From contig NZ_CP098755.1 in the NCBI RefSeq assembly GCF_023746555.1, positions 4,166,501 to 4,230,500 on the forward strand: a stretch of DNA of 64,000 nucleotides, written 5' to 3'. Positions 63,486 to 64,000 of this stretch are shown here, in pieces. Under the pieces are notes generated by a model. The model did no database searches, had not been told where the DNA came from, and was given only the letters and a program-made list of their open reading frames with translations. Origin of the DNA: Brevibacillus ruminantium (GTDB lineage Bacteria; Bacillota; Bacilli; Brevibacillales; Brevibacillaceae). The position numbers and the translations under genes are program-made. Position 1 is the stretch's first letter. Each line of letters starts with the position of its first letter.

Positions 63486-63543
63486 TCAATCGAAGACAGG
63501 CTGTTTCCTTCGAGAAAACAGCCTGTCTTCGATTGACTAGCGG
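63479..63543. repeat. Perfect 28-bp inverted repeat
   Basis: Arms 63479-63506 and 63516-63543 are exact complements with a 9-base loop. The 5' arm starts CCGCTAGTCAATCGAAG and contains the stop codon of the upstream gene. There is no T-run, so it is not a standard terminator. Confidence 0.9.
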
Positions 63544-63574
63544 ATAGTATTGTAAAGGGCAACAAACTATATGT

Positions 63575-64000
63575 TCAGTTTTTAAGAAAGGTCGAAACAT
63601 CCATGGACATGATGATAAATTCACGATCATGATTTAGAAAAGAAGCCGTTTCTGTGAACCCCATTTTGGAATAAAGCCTGAATGCCCTTTCATTAAACGA
63701 AGCCACACTTAAACGCAGGAAACGCGGAGAATACTTTTGCGCTGCAAAGCGGATTCCTGCCTCTAAAAATGAAAATCCCTCGCCTTGGCCCGTCAGCTCC
63801 GGCTTCATTCCAAGTCCGATGTCCAACACATGCTCTCCCGTGTACAAGCCGTATTTTCTGCCTCCAGGTACTTGCGCGTTTCCTCCATAACAAAAAAACC
63901 CGATCAATTGGTTTGATTCGTCATGAACGGCAAAATAAGTGCCATCCATTAGTTCTTGGATGGTCTCTTCGCTATCTTCAAAATCGTAGAATGAATATGG
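63575..64000 (-). CDS. GNAT-family acetyltransferase, cut by the window edge
   Basis: The open frame continues past the end of the window without a stop, so the N-terminus is missing. The visible 142 codons carry the acetyl-CoA-binding core (GLGMKPELTGQGEG) and the closing strand-helix FNERAFRLYSKMGF of GNAT enzymes. The upstream codons in the window read YDFEDSEETIQEL, which fits the start of the same fold. The substrate is unknown. Confidence 0.85.
   Translation of the reverse strand, partial: PYSFYDFEDSEETIQELMDGTYFAVHDESNQLIGFFCYGGNAQVPGGRKYGLYTGEHVLDIGLGMKPELTGQGEGFSFLEAGIRFAAQKYSPRFLRLSVASFNERAFRLYSKMGFTETASFLNHDREFIIMSMDVSTFLKN

Noticed and set aside
1-64000. tRNA, rRNA, prophage or replication-origin signals
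   Set aside because: Scanning by eye gave no cloverleaf, rRNA block, integrase, phage structural gene or DnaA-box cluster; a covariance search would be needed to exclude a tRNA firmly.

Overview
The window looks like chromosome of a low-to-mid G+C Gram-positive of the order Bacillales, most like Brevibacillus. The evidence is AGGAGG-type ribosome sites, lipoprotein signal peptides, guanidine-I and cobalamin riboswitches, a Bacillus-type CbiH60 fusion, and a qox-type quinol oxidase. There are no rRNA or tRNA genes, CRISPR arrays or intact insertion sequences that I can see. Almost every gene from 0 to 38 kb is on the minus strand; the lactate-type permease and one small lipoprotein gene are the exceptions.

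Region 1 (0-17 kb) holds transport and sensing. It contains a TagO/WecA-family sugar-phosphate transferase and a guanidinium exporter pair behind a guanidine-I riboswitch. It also has a TRAP transporter, an SLC13 anion transporter, and a cupin regulator divergent from a lactate-type permease. A solute receptor, histidine kinase and NtrC-type regulator follow. They sit next to a di-heme cytochrome c lipoprotein gene that has a sigma-54 promoter and three upstream activator-like sites. A small lipoprotein gene appears to have been inserted beside the cytochrome gene, because the cytochrome 3' end and its terminator are duplicated on both sides of it.

Region 2 (17.3-38.3 kb) is a 20-gene anaerobic cobalamin operon. 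It runs from btuR to the precorrin-2 dehydrogenase gene and covers essentially every step from uroporphyrinogen III to the coenzyme, except dimethylbenzimidazole synthesis and cobalt uptake. A cobalamin riboswitch with a terminator lies about 1 kb upstream. The long leader between them carries two inverted copies of a 201-bp element with 22-bp terminal inverted repeats, and a degenerate 33-bp tandem repeat.

Region 3 (38.3-54.9 kb) contains a D-Ala-D-Ala dipeptidase with a dipeptide ABC transporter and a cupin regulator (ddp-like operon). A 133-bp MITE-like element, a methionine aminopeptidase, a 14-TM efflux pump and a small flavoprotein come next. The quinol oxidase operon qoxABCD closes the region.

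Region 4 (54.9-64 kb) carries a four-gene VanG/VanL-like cassette: a VanG-type ligase, VanXY, and a VanT split into membrane and racemase cistrons. No vanRS genes are visible. A PLP-dependent dehydratase/RidA pair and a Bmr-like efflux pump with a structured leader follow. The end of the window has two Arg/Phe-rich small proteins, a perfect 28-bp hairpin and a GNAT gene cut by the window edge. Two cell-wall D-amino-acid systems (ddp and van) therefore lie within 20 kb of each other.
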